A stretch of 62,597 nucleotides of DNA from Deltaproteobacteria bacterium (lineage in GTDB: Bacteria; Desulfobacterota; Desulfuromonadia; Desulfuromonadales; Geopsychrobacteraceae), in contig JAJRWF010000152.1 of assembly GCA_024276905.1 (NCBI GenBank), positions 1-62,597 on the forward strand, read 5' to 3'. The translations under genes were made by a program, and so were the position numbers. Position 1 is the first letter of the stretch. Every line of letters begins with the position of its first letter. The notes under the pieces are model-generated. The model saw only the letters and a program-made list of their open reading frames with translations, was not told the DNA's origin and searched no databases. Of this stretch, positions 35,907 through 44,658 are shown piece after piece.

Positions 35907-36879
35907 TCAGTTCGGCGGTTTCCTTGTCGGGGTGATAGCGACAGGGGTCGGGCCGGGACAGCTGCTGGCGTTTCTCCCGTCGGAGCAATTGCCGGGCGTA
36001 TTGGCCGAATTCTGTTTCGTTGTCATACATCAGGCCATTAATATCGGGCTTTACGATGGCTGCGTTGCCAGGAATCCTGTGGGCCAGGATCGGAATGCCG
36101 AGGGTTGCCGCTTCGAGCAGACTGTTGGCAAGCCCCTCGGTATGAGAATTATTGAGAATAACATCTGTACCACGCATGGCACTCGCCATGGCTTCTGTCG
36201 GGATGGTGCCGAGATAACTGGCCCAGGGTCGCGCCTCAATTGCGGCCAGAACCTCCCGTCCATAGCCCTCATCCAGAACCGGACCGCAAAAAGCCAGGTG
36301 GACGTTTGAATTTTCGACGGCGACCTGATCGAACATTTTCAGCAGGGGAAGAACCCCTTTGACGGGGCGCAAGCCGGCGGGACAGAGAAAGAGGGTTTGC
36401 TCCTGTGGCAGCTTATGCCTCGTGCGAATATCATAGGGGGCCTGGCCCAGGGTAATCCCCGGTGGTAGCAGCCGCAGGTTACTGGTCAGTTCCGGGTGCT
36501 TGAGCCTGAGGTCGCCCAGAATCAAAGAGTTCTGCAGCAGGACATAGGCCGAATGATCCAGAATTGATCGAATGACAGAACTTTGTTGCGGATCATCCAG
36601 ACCCTGATTGACATCGGTGCCAGTCAACACCACCAGGCAGGGGAGGTCCTTTTTGGCTTCCTCTAGCCAGGGTTTTCCGGTGCGGTAAGCATGGAGCAAG
36701 ATGCAGATGTCGGGATCAAAGTCACGCAATTGTCGCTTGAGGCTGCCATTCGGGGGCAGGCTGGTGTCATGCAGGGCGACCTGGTGACCATGTTTTTCAA
36801 GCCCGATTTGAAATCTGCTTGCCGTCACCCAGTTGCCGCTGATCCGGTTCTGGTGGGGGACAAGGATCAGGATGCGCAT
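35779..36879 (-). CDS. Glycosyltransferase, GT4/GT-B type
   Basis: A 366-residue GT-B enzyme: N-terminal Rossmann part (ILILVPHQNRISGNWVTASRFQ), central LFLCPAGLRPVKGVLPLLKMFD and the nucleotide-sugar-binding region NNSHTEGLANSLLEAATLGIPILAHRIPGN. The last 35-40 residues are an odd charged extension rich in Arg, Glu and Ser that lies antisense to the neighbouring gene and may be the result of a lost stop codon. It overlaps the deacetylase gene by 13 bases; together they may add and modify a sugar on a lipid or glycan. Confidence 0.85.
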   Translation of the reverse strand: MRILILVPHQNRISGNWVTASRFQIGLEKHGHQVALHDTSLPPNGSLKRQLRDFDPDICILLHAYRTGKPWLEEAKKDLPCLVVLTGTDVNQGLDDPQQSSVIRSILDHSAYVLLQNSLILGDLRLKHPELTSNLRLLPPGITLGQAPYDIRTRHKLPQEQTLFLCPAGLRPVKGVLPLLKMFDQVAVENSNVHLAFCGPVLDEGYGREVLAAIEARPWASYLGTIPTEAMASAMRGTDVILNNSHTEGLANSLLEAATLGIPILAHRIPGNAAIVKPDINGLMYDNETEFGQYARQLLRREKRQQLSRPDPCRYHPDKETAELISLLQRALDGPSRERAPESQTPGRDRSQDSEADREAGSIRRA

Positions 36880-37709
36880 CGAAGATCTCCAAAGGTACAG
36901 AGGTGGATTTTGCGACGAATGATGATCTCCCGCGCCTGGTCAGAGAGCAGGGCCTGCAGTTCGATCTGACGCTGCGGGCCGTCGAAGGCTCTCCCCAGGG
37001 GATCGGGATAGCCGGGATGGGTCATCAGTTCCCAGCAGCCAGGAGGAAGTTGTTCCAGCAGACGGCAGAGGCGAGAGCTGTCGAGACGGTTCAGTAACGG
37101 CATTCCCCAGAGGCCATCCGGGGCTTCGATTCCGGACTCGCAGAGTTTTTTGTGCGCCGCGGGGCTGAGCTGACGGTAGAGTGCCAGCTCTTCGCCCAGT
37201 TGCCGGCCGGGGTCCTGAACGGCCGGTTCCGCGGGTAGCGCGCTGCGCATGGCTCCAACGCCGTATGTGGCGGCCAGTTCAATGATCAGCTTCGTCAGGC
37301 AGGGGAAGAGCTGACAATGCTGATGACCGTTGATGTGCCCTGGGTGAAGTCCGGCGGCAATGACTTTTTCAATCTGGGCGGCAAGTTCCTCGCGCAGGGC
37401 GGCAGGATCGCAGGCATCTGACGCAAGGTATTGACGCAGTTTCTGCTTTTCCGGCAGTTGGCCGTGGTGATCGGTCAGCCCCTCTATCCGTCCGGTCAAA
37501 CTCGCGCCGTCAGACAGGTTTAAATGGACGCCGACCGGGAGCCCGGCCTCTTTGGCCTGTGTCGCAGCGGTGCTGAAAGAGGGTCCGTTGGCGAGGATCG
37601 AAGCGCTGGTGACGATACCCTCTTTGAAGGCTTCCAAAATCCCCCGATCCCGCTGTGGATTACTGCCGAGATCATCGGCATTGATAATCAAAGAAATCAT
37701 GGAGGGCAT
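36867..37709 (-). CDS. YdjC/HpnK-type carbohydrate deacetylase
   Basis: A protein of about 280 residues with the ChbG/HpnK signature: NADDLG near the start, GVHLNL, HINGHQH and MTHPGYPD, the metal and catalytic residues of the family. Members remove N-acetyl groups from sugars; HpnK relatives occur in hopanoid clusters, but no other hopanoid genes are seen here. Start is set at ATG 37709; ATG at 37700 is also plausible and neither has a clear ribosome site. It is cotranscribed with the glycosyltransferase. Confidence 0.85.
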   Translation of the reverse strand: MPSMISLIINADDLGSNPQRDRGILEAFKEGIVTSASILANGPSFSTAATQAKEAGLPVGVHLNLSDGASLTGRIEGLTDHHGQLPEKQKLRQYLASDACDPAALREELAAQIEKVIAAGLHPGHINGHQHCQLFPCLTKLIIELAATYGVGAMRSALPAEPAVQDPGRQLGEELALYRQLSPAAHKKLCESGIEAPDGLWGMPLLNRLDSSRLCRLLEQLPPGCWELMTHPGYPDPLGRAFDGPQRQIELQALLSDQAREIIIRRKIHLCTFGDLRCAS

Positions 37710-37814
37710 ACTAAAGCAGCCTGGCTGATTTGGCAAAAGGTTGTCAGGGGCTGGATTGTTCAGCAACTTTCCCCTGACGACTCCTGTCGATTGTTGAGGC
37801 TTCTGTGGCTTTGG

Positions 37815-39089
37815 TTAAAAGTGCCGGAAGAGATTTTGGATGGCTTTGATCTGGATCTGTTCCAGCCCCAGGTCCTGAGCAATGGCGGGCCATGCGAGCA
37901 GGGCCTCTTGCACCTCTTCCAGGATTTGATCCGGCTTGTTTATATCACCGGCCTTAGCGGCTGCGAGCAGATCTGAACGTTGAAAATCTGTGCGCTTGCC
38001 GTTGCAGGACATCTGGTGTGACTCAATATATGGGTTGCCGGGCTTGTACGCAAAACACAGGTCATAGGCCGGAGTCAGCCCCCAGGTGCCGCTTTGATCC
38101 ATTGAGAACGCGTGGTTTTTGCTGTGGTCATCCTGATTCCTGGCCAGAATGTTAAAACACATGCGCCGGAATATTTCATCGAGCGCGGTCTGGCCAAGCC
38201 CAAGTTTTCGGGCCGTGCTGAACAATTGCTCATACCCTTGCATCCCGGGTGGATCTCTGTCGGCGTGGGCCATCCCGCAGAAGGTCAGGCAGTGGATTTT
38301 GCCGCCGCTATTTGGGCGGTCAAAGCGTCGTGTCATGAAGTGGCTGCGATTGCCATCTTCAAACAGGCGACACTCCATCATATCGATTCCGGCCAGAACT
38401 GCCATCAGGTGATAAGCATATTCGATCTGTCCAATATGCCGGGAGGTTGCCAGCTCCTCATTGTCGATAGCATCGAACTTCATCAGCCAATGGCTGTATC
38501 CAACCGGGATGTCTCCGGCACCGGAAACAACCTGATTGGTCTCCTCGTTCCACGCGATAATGGCCTTGGCTTTTGCGCCACCGGCACTGGTTCCGATCTG
38601 AATCAGGGTGTCGAGATTGCCGCTTTCCAGCCGGGTGGTCATATCGGAGCGCTGTTTCAGGATTTGCTCCGCCATCGCCACCAGCTCCTCGACAACCAGG
38701 GGGGTGGCCGAGCCGTTGGGCCGAGTGTCCCAGTCCGGTTCAAATTCCAGTGCGCCCATGCCCCGGGTCCCCAGATAGCACAAGCGTTCAACGGGTGTAA
38801 CTTCATCAAGTTGTCGCCCGAGCTGACCGAGTTTGGCGGCCAACACCGCATTACCGAACTTTTCGGGCAGGCAATCGGCAATCAGGCCAGGCAGCCCCAT
38901 AAAGCTGCGGGTACGAACCAGTGTGGGGAATTCATAGATCTTGCCACTCAGCGGCATGGTCAGGGGGGCAACCTCAAGGCCGGTTTTGATAAAGGCAGGA
39001 TCGTAGGCGAAACGTCCAAGTTGTCGACGGTCATCCCAGGTCAGAGCGCCCAGGCGTCTCCCCCATATATTGACGGCAATGGTATCCAT
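37815..39089 (-). CDS. hipA: HipA-type serine/threonine kinase toxin
   Basis: A 424-residue HipA-family kinase. The glycine-rich loop is GTSAGGAKAKAI, the catalytic loop ARNQDDHSKN and the metal-binding segment LTPAYDL, all intact. In E. coli HipA phosphorylates glutamyl-tRNA synthetase and stops growth; substrates differ among relatives. Its ATG follows directly on the antitoxin stop (CACTAGATG), so production is coupled. Confidence 0.92.
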   Translation of the reverse strand: MDTIAVNIWGRRLGALTWDDRRQLGRFAYDPAFIKTGLEVAPLTMPLSGKIYEFPTLVRTRSFMGLPGLIADCLPEKFGNAVLAAKLGQLGRQLDEVTPVERLCYLGTRGMGALEFEPDWDTRPNGSATPLVVEELVAMAEQILKQRSDMTTRLESGNLDTLIQIGTSAGGAKAKAIIAWNEETNQVVSGAGDIPVGYSHWLMKFDAIDNEELATSRHIGQIEYAYHLMAVLAGIDMMECRLFEDGNRSHFMTRRFDRPNSGGKIHCLTFCGMAHADRDPPGMQGYEQLFSTARKLGLGQTALDEIFRRMCFNILARNQDDHSKNHAFSMDQSGTWGLTPAYDLCFAYKPGNPYIESHQMSCNGKRTDFQRSDLLAAAKAGDINKPDQILEEVQEALLAWPAIAQDLGLEQIQIKAIQNLFRHF

Positions 39090-39563
39090 CTAGTGCTTTT
39101 TCTCCTGGTCTTGATTTGAGGACAGCTTTTTCCTTTTGTAGCGCCTCAGAATTGCTTCTCTGTCGGCCTTGACCAGTCCGGTTTTTGAGCCCTCAGCAGA
39201 AGGATCACGCGGCCCGTTCTCGATCTTGATCGATTTTTGCCGGGAGCTATACACCTTGGTCTTTACTTTGCCCGATTTCTTGTCTTGGGGGGCATCAAGC
39301 AAGTCCATCGGCGAAGGTGGTGGCTCAAGAACAGCTTCGCTGACAAGGTTGATGGCTCCAAGTGCCCGCAGCACCCGAAAAAGGTTTTCAGAGCTGACCG
39401 ACTTTCCTTGCCAGAGTCGGGTCAAGGTGTTGCGGTTCACCCCGGATTGCGCCGCAAGCTCCTCATTCTTGATGCCCTGCTTAATACGAAGCGCATCAAG
39501 ACGCTGGCCCATGGCCTTGAGAAGTGAAGCAACAGGAGCGGTGTCGATATTTATATTACGCAT
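39090..39563 (-). CDS. hipB: HipB-like XRE antitoxin with long basic tail
   Basis: A 157-residue protein with a helix-turn-helix at about 24-70 (IKNEELAAQSGVNRNTLTRLWQGKSVSSENLFRVLRAL). The tail from about 90 on is lysine-rich and longer than in E. coli HipB (88 residues), and could fold against the kinase. It should repress the operon and neutralise HipA. A promoter with repeated operator-like words precedes it. Confidence 0.85.
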   Translation of the reverse strand: MRNINIDTAPVASLLKAMGQRLDALRIKQGIKNEELAAQSGVNRNTLTRLWQGKSVSSENLFRVLRALGAINLVSEAVLEPPPSPMDLLDAPQDKKSGKVKTKVYSSRQKSIKIENGPRDPSAEGSKTGLVKADREAILRRYKRKKLSSNQDQEKKH

Positions 39564-39607
39564 GATATATTGTGCCTTTATGTTAATTTCCCCGCCTATG
39601 CCTGAGG

Positions 39608-39646
39608 TATCATGCTAACGATATCATGGAGATGTCATCTTGTCAA
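39608..39646 (-). promoter_or_regulatory. hipBA promoter with TATCATG operator repeats
   Basis: On the minus strand TTGACA (39641-39646), a 17-base spacer and TATCGT (39618-39623) form a promoter. TATCATG occurs on the plus strand at 39608-39614 and 39622-39628, 14 bases apart, and the inverse CATGATA at 39561-39567 covers the start codon. The repeats overlap the -10 and start region, fitting autorepression by HipB. Confidence 0.6.
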
Positions 39647-40212
39647 TTTGCGCACAATAAAATAAGCATATCAGTAAAACTATGAATTTGTGCTGAATTT
39701 ATAATGCAAATAACCTCTTTAGCCATACCCTGACAACAGTGAATGAACTTAACATCTAACTCGCCATCAGATCCGTTTCGGTCGAGCTTAAAGGCTAACG
39801 CTTCTTGGCAAATGTCCTTTTTGCATGCGACATTTAGCCATAAGCCTTTTACCGAGAGGTGAGCTCATGCCTGCTCAAAAAGCAGAGTACTCGGGTTATG
39901 AATGCCTATGGCGTCTCGCAAGAAACCGGACCCATATGATCCACGTCACTGCAAAAACAATTCAGCACCAGGGAGCCTAAAGGTGCTTACAGCGTTGAGA
40001 TTCCATGCAGGGTGAGCGCAGAGCTGCAAAGTATCACCTGATCTGGGATTACGGCAAAGCTCTCAGAAATCGGACAAATTGACAAGCTGGTTGCTGTTCT
40101 TCCCCAATTAATTTGATTTTCTGAAGTAGCGATTTCTGATTTTCAACGCTCCTTGAACCACGAGGAGCGATCCTATAGACTCAGCCAATCCCCCGAACCG
40201 AACGAGCACGCA
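39647..40212. other. 566-base AT-rich gap between hipBA and sbcDC
   Basis: No intact gene is seen. A hairpin with arms AAATGTC and GACATTT lies around 39810-39836. Short open stretches near 39890-40110 carry several stops and may be a decayed gene, but none could be assigned. The promoter for sbcD must lie here and was not identified. Confidence 0.4.
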
Positions 40213-41457
40213 ATGCGTTTTATCCATACCTCTGATATCCATCTCGGCAAGACCTACCGCAATTCCCCCGGCGAAGCGGAACGTTACGCAGACTTTTTTC
40301 ATTGTCTGGCGGCAATTGTTGCCGATGCGGTGACTGAACAGGTCGATTTCGTGCTGATCGGCGGCGATCTGTTTCATGTCGGGCAGATCCTGCCCAAAAC
40401 CTTTGCCCGGACCATCGAGACCCTGCAACCGCTGAAAGACGCGGCTATCCCCTGCCTCGCCATCGAGGGGAATCACGACTGGATTCATCGCCGAGACAGC
40501 ATTTCGTGGATGGAGGCCCTGTCGCAGATGGGATATATCCGCCTGCTGCGTCCAACACGGACGGAAGAGGGCGGCTACCATTTTGCTCCCTTCAATGCAG
40601 GCGAGGGTTGCGGCGGGCATGTGCAGATCGGTGATCTCAACATCTACGGTCTGGGTTATATCGGTGCCCAGGCCGGGAGTCATGTCGAGCGCATCTGCGA
40701 AGCGGTCACCACCGAAAACAACCTGCTTCTCTTTCATGTCGGTATCTGGAGTTATTCGCCGGTCGAGATCGGCAATATGCAGCTCGAAGAGGCGCATCCC
40801 CTGGCGGAAAAGTTTGGCTACGTCGCGTTGGGGCACGGGCACAAGCCCTACGTGATCGAAACTCCTGCGGGCAAGCCGTATGCTTTTAATCCCGGTGCGC
40901 CGGAGCGGGTCAACTTCGGCGAGCAGAAGTACGACAAGGGCTACTGTTTTGTGACTTATGCGGGGGGGGAGTTCAAGATCGAGCGTCGCCCAACCCGTCC
41001 GCGACTGATGTTCGTCGAGACAATTGATCTGGATGGGGCGGAAAATGCCGCTGTGGCACTGGAGCGTTTTGTTGATCAGCTGCAAAGCAAGCTGCCTGCT
41101 GGTGAGGAGGGGCGTCGCCCGCTGCTTGAACTGAAACTGATCGGGCGGGTCGGGTTTCATCCCTTTGAGCTGGGGCGCGAACGGCTGCGGCTGGCCCTCG
41201 AAGAACGGCTGCGTCCACTGCATGTCGAGATCAAAAACCAGCTGTCACTGACAACGCGCAACAGTGAAGGGAAAGAAAGCAAGAAGTCGCTGGTCGAAAT
41301 CGAAAAGGATGTTCTGCATGAACTGATTGGCGCTGGCAGCGCTTATCAAGGTCGCGAAGAAGAGTTGATCCGGTTGTCGATCAGTATCAGAGATCTGGTG
41401 TTGAAGGGCGATGTCGATGGTGATGAACTGCTCAGTCTGCTGGACGGGGAGGGCTAG
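40213..41457 (+). CDS. sbcD: SbcD-like metallophosphoesterase (Mre11 family nuclease)
   Basis: A 414-residue nuclease subunit. The phosphoesterase motifs DIHLG, GGDLFH, GNHDW, HVGIW and GHGH appear in order and provide the two-metal site. It pairs with the SbcC-like ATPase to process DNA ends and hairpins. ATG at 40213 starts the domain directly (MRFIHTSDIHLG); the frame runs 60 bases further upstream without support. The ATPase gene starts three bases after the stop. Confidence 0.88.
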   Translation: MRFIHTSDIHLGKTYRNSPGEAERYADFFHCLAAIVADAVTEQVDFVLIGGDLFHVGQILPKTFARTIETLQPLKDAAIPCLAIEGNHDWIHRRDSISWMEALSQMGYIRLLRPTRTEEGGYHFAPFNAGEGCGGHVQIGDLNIYGLGYIGAQAGSHVERICEAVTTENNLLLFHVGIWSYSPVEIGNMQLEEAHPLAEKFGYVALGHGHKPYVIETPAGKPYAFNPGAPERVNFGEQKYDKGYCFVTYAGGEFKIERRPTRPRLMFVETIDLDGAENAAVALERFVDQLQSKLPAGEEGRRPLLELKLIGRVGFHPFELGRERLRLALEERLRPLHVEIKNQLSLTTRNSEGKESKKSLVEIEKDVLHELIGAGSAYQGREEELIRLSISIRDLVLKGDVDGDELLSLLDGEG

Positions 41458-41460
41458 ACG

Positions 41461-43908
41461 ATGCAGATCCTCTCCATCAAACTTAAAAACATAAAATCCC
41501 ACCGCGACACCGAATTCTGTTTCGCTCCTGGGATCAATGTCCTCTCCGGCCCCAACGGGATCGGCAAGAGTACGATTTTTGAAGCAATCGGGTATGCCCT
41601 GTTCGGGGTTGATGCGCAGAAGTTTGTCGGTAACGTTGAACGCTTTATCACCATCGGCGCGAAAAGGGGTGAGATTTCAGTCGCGTTCCAGCGGGACGAT
41701 GGGCAAAGGTTCAAGGTGAGCCGGACCGTCGGTGCGGGCTCTAAATGGTTGTTGCACAAGGAAGTCGCTGGCAACTACGAGGTAGAAGATCATAGCGGCA
41801 TGCCGGAGACCGAGGCGCGGATCAAGGAATTGCTTCAGTTGGATAATGGTCGCGCCTTGGCCGAGCAGTTTGAACTGGTGATCGGGCCCTTTCAGAATGA
41901 TTTTCTCGGTCCTTTCGTGATCAAACAACCGACCAAGCGGCGCGATGAATTTGACGCGATCCTCGGAATCGATGCCTGGCGCAAGACCTACACCGAAACT
42001 CGCGTGCTGGCGAGCGCCATCAAGTCGAGGGTCGATGTGCTTCAGGCTGAAATCGACAGCAGGCAGGAGCAGGTTGCTCTGCTGCCGGATAAAAAATCTG
42101 AATTGAAAAAACTGACTCAGGATCAGGAGCAGACGAATAAGCAGCGGATTGTGCAGGAAAAGAAGCTGCAGGCGGTAGAAGCCGCTCTCGTTCTGCTGGA
42201 CCACAAAGAGAAAACAATCCAGTCTCTGCAGACCGAGATTGCGACCCTGAAAACACGCATCGAAAATGGCGAACAAAAGATCTCAGCGCAAAAAGAGCGA
42301 GTCTCCGAGGCCGAAAAAGCCAGCCTTATCGTCGCTGAAAACAAAGCAGGGAAGGAGGCGTTTGATAAGGCCGAAGCCCGACTTGTGGTGCTGCGAGAGC
42401 AGGTGGCAAAGCAGAGACAGCTCGAGAAAGACTGTGCTGAACTCGATAAGCGTCTGGGGAGATTGCAAGGGCAGCGCGGTGCCGAGTCCAAAGCGCTTGA
42501 GCTGGCGGCACAAGAGCTGGCTGCCGAAGAACGGCGCCTGGCTGAAGTTCAGCAATCCCTGAACGTCGCTACCGAGATTGAGGATCTTGCCCGGCAACTC
42601 CCTGAAATTCGTGCGCGACTCTCCGATCTCAAGGCGGAGCAGGGGCAGATCGAGGGGCGCGCTTCCGGGCTGCAAGAGGGGAGTGAAAAGCTGGCTCAAG
42701 GGTCATGCCCTTTCTTCCAGGAACCCTGTCTGAATGTGGCTGGCAAGGTGCCGCGGGATGTTTTTTCGTCGAAGCTGGATGAACTGGGCAGGCAGCGATC
42801 ACGACTGGGGGCCGAAGTTGAAAAATGTGCGCAAGGGGAGAACGCTGCCATCAGGGCCGCGGATCAGGTCAAACAGGCCCAGGCCAAACTTGAACAGCTC
42901 AGACAACAGGCCGAGCAGTTAAGTACACGCCGCAAAAAAAATGCTGACCGGGCAGTGGGCATACAGGAACTGCAGGCGGAACAGCAACGGACACAAACGC
43001 AGCTGACCGAGAAGCAGAAGGAGCTACAGGCGTTTGCTACCCTGCAGGGCGATATCGAAAAGGCCGAACAGGAAAAACAGCAGTTCCAGCCCGCGCAACA
43101 GCTTTTTGTTGCCAACCTGAAACTGGCCGATGGTTTGCTCGAACAGCAAAATAGATTGAACGATTATGTTCGGTTACTTCGGGACATTCATGGCCAGTGG
43201 GAGGGAAAAGAAACCGAACTCAAAGCGGTCCAGGTAGAATATCAGGTTGAAACGCATGTGCAACAGCGGCGACAGAAGGAACAACTTTTAGGGGCGGTTG
43301 GAACCCTGCATCAGAAACTGACTGATCTGAAACACAACCTGGAACGGGTTGCCAGCGAAATTGAACGGCTGCAAAAAGTTGCGCAGGAGATTGACGAAAA
43401 AAAGGCCCAGGTCAAGTCTTTCGTCGCGAAGGAAAAGCTGGTTAAATATCTGCGCAATAAGGTTTTCAAGAAGGTCTCCGCTTCACTGTCAGAACGTTTT
43501 CGCGAGGAGATCAGCCTGCGGGCCGACAAGATTTATCGTACCATTGCCGAAACCGATGAAGAGCTCTCCTGGGGCGAGAATTACCAGATCGTCTTACGTG
43601 ATATGGATGCTGGTGAAGTTCGTGAGCGGATCAATGACCAACTCTCCGGCGGGCAGACCATGAGTGCGGTGGTCGCGTTGCGCCTGGCGATGCTGCAGAC
43701 GATTGGTGCGCGGATCGCCTTTTTCGACGAGCCGACCTCAAATCTGGACGCGACCCGACGTGAAAATCTGGCGCGCGCCTTTCGCTCAATCGATGTCGGC
43801 AAAGAGGACGTCACCGAGCACTGGTATGATCAGCTGTTTTTGATCAGTCACGATGTTGCCTTTACCGAAGTAACCGACCAGATCATCCATCTTGATGAGA
43901 ACAGATAG
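41461..43908 (+). CDS. sbcC: SbcC/Rad50-like ATPase
   Basis: An 815-residue SMC-like ATPase: Walker A GPNGIGKST at 30-38, long coiled coils on either side of a central hook, ABC signature LSGGQTMSAVVALR and Walker B FFDEPTSNLD near 755. The hook has Cys416 and Cys423 (CPFFQEPC), six residues apart rather than the usual CxxC. It is shorter than E. coli SbcC (1048), mainly in the coils. Partner of the SbcD-like nuclease. Confidence 0.9.
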   Translation: MQILSIKLKNIKSHRDTEFCFAPGINVLSGPNGIGKSTIFEAIGYALFGVDAQKFVGNVERFITIGAKRGEISVAFQRDDGQRFKVSRTVGAGSKWLLHKEVAGNYEVEDHSGMPETEARIKELLQLDNGRALAEQFELVIGPFQNDFLGPFVIKQPTKRRDEFDAILGIDAWRKTYTETRVLASAIKSRVDVLQAEIDSRQEQVALLPDKKSELKKLTQDQEQTNKQRIVQEKKLQAVEAALVLLDHKEKTIQSLQTEIATLKTRIENGEQKISAQKERVSEAEKASLIVAENKAGKEAFDKAEARLVVLREQVAKQRQLEKDCAELDKRLGRLQGQRGAESKALELAAQELAAEERRLAEVQQSLNVATEIEDLARQLPEIRARLSDLKAEQGQIEGRASGLQEGSEKLAQGSCPFFQEPCLNVAGKVPRDVFSSKLDELGRQRSRLGAEVEKCAQGENAAIRAADQVKQAQAKLEQLRQQAEQLSTRRKKNADRAVGIQELQAEQQRTQTQLTEKQKELQAFATLQGDIEKAEQEKQQFQPAQQLFVANLKLADGLLEQQNRLNDYVRLLRDIHGQWEGKETELKAVQVEYQVETHVQQRRQKEQLLGAVGTLHQKLTDLKHNLERVASEIERLQKVAQEIDEKKAQVKSFVAKEKLVKYLRNKVFKKVSASLSERFREEISLRADKIYRTIAETDEELSWGENYQIVLRDMDAGEVRERINDQLSGGQTMSAVVALRLAMLQTIGARIAFFDEPTSNLDATRRENLARAFRSIDVGKEDVTEHWYDQLFLISHDVAFTEVTDQIIHLDENR

Positions 43909-44151
43909 GGACTGAAGGCACATCACCACCGCCAGCAGCCCGGACCCGGCCAGCAGGAGGACGGTTGACAGGTGCAGTTGCTCGTATTGGGTCAGGGTGA
44001 TGGTGATGATCAGCGAGGAGGCGGTGAGGATCATCGAAGCCTTGGAATCGGCCATCTTGTTCAGATCCATATGCTTGCTCAGGTTGGCGCGTAGCGCGTT
44101 GCTGGCCAGCAGGCGCGGGATCAACGGTTCATCGGTTGGCGCTTGGTTCAT
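43786..44151 (-). CDS. Truncated Pycsar-effector-like (PycTM/DUF5706) membrane protein
   Basis: A 121-residue frame with an excellent ribosome site (AGGAGG) before the ATG at 44151. Residues about 15-60 (NALRANLSKHMDLNKMADSKASMILTASSLIITITL) resemble the Pycsar effector transmembrane family, with the helix ADSKASMIL and two transmembrane segments. The last 40 residues lie antisense to the end of sbcC and do not look like the family, so the true gene is probably cut off at about 43910. No cyclase gene is nearby. Family assignment is by eye. Confidence 0.5.
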   Translation of the reverse strand: MNQAPTDEPLIPRLLASNALRANLSKHMDLNKMADSKASMILTASSLIITITLTQYEQLHLSTVLLLAGSGLLAVVMCLQSLSVLIKMDDLVGYFGKGNIVTDQKQLIIPVLGDVLFADID

Positions 44152-44174
44152 GAGTTTGCCTCCTGGAGGTTATG

Positions 44175-44267
44175 ATGCGCAAGCTGGAGTTCTTCTGCAA
44201 GCATAATCGTTCCGTGATTGCCCTGGTTCCGGGCTCAATCAGGAAACTGATCGCGGATTATTTGTAG
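44175..44267 (+). CDS. Possible 30-residue small protein
   Basis: An ATG at 44175 (a second ATG at 44172 is too close to the ribosome site) follows GGAGG at 44165-44169 and opens 30 codons to TAG: a basic peptide beginning MRKLEFFCKHNRS. The same CCTCC-T-GGAGG dyad serves as ribosome site for the opposite-strand gene. It may be a fragment or chance. Confidence 0.2.
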   Translation: MRKLEFFCKHNRSVIALVPGSIRKLIADYL

Positions 44268-44293
44268 AGAAGCGGGGATGGCTCGGTTAGACT

Positions 44294-44457
44294 TAGTACC
44301 TTGTAAACCATAAACTAACGCATCTTGCTTGTTATTTGACACACCGGCTGCGTTGTGACTTCAGTGACATAGCGGTGCTATGTGCCCTCAGCCACGCCTT
44401 GCCGGCACACCAAATTCCTTCGCAATCTTGCGACACTTTATGGGTTACAAGGTACTA
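44294..44457. repeat. 164-bp palindromic element of a second type
   Basis: Ends TAGTACCTTGTAA and TTACAAGGTACTA; the terminal 21 bases match their reverse complement at 20 positions. The inner part is an imperfect hairpin centred near 44376 with ACATAG/CTATGT. Similar in size and design to the 165-bp element, which abuts it at CTAG. It holds no gene. Confidence 0.8.
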
Positions 44458-44619
44458 GTGTCCCGTTTGGTTAGTTGTGTCAATTAATTCTGAGTCATTT
44501 TGACTGCGGACAAGGCGCGCCGACGCAGGTCTAGCCTGAGTTAAGCCGAGGAGGAGGAACGCAGACCGCAGCTAAAAGGGCCAGAATTAGAAGGCAGAAT
44601 TAACCGCACGGGACACTAG
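44455..44619 (-). repeat. 165-bp palindromic element, copy B
   Basis: Reverse-complement copy of the element at 32183-32347, 164 of 165 bases identical by eye. It starts within the last three bases of the second-type element, so the two share a CTAG junction. The near identity of the copies suggests recent movement or duplication. Confidence 0.9.
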
Positions 44620-44658
44620 ATTCAGGTCACTTTCCGGTTTGTTCATGTGGAGGTTTTT

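Noticed and set aside
40108-41223. Long open frame antisense to sbcD
   Set aside because: The plus-strand frame carries all phosphoesterase motifs; the antisense frame has no recognisable domain.
43786-44151. Complete Pycsar defence system
   Set aside because: No pyrimidine cyclase gene is adjacent on either side and the effector-like gene is itself truncated.
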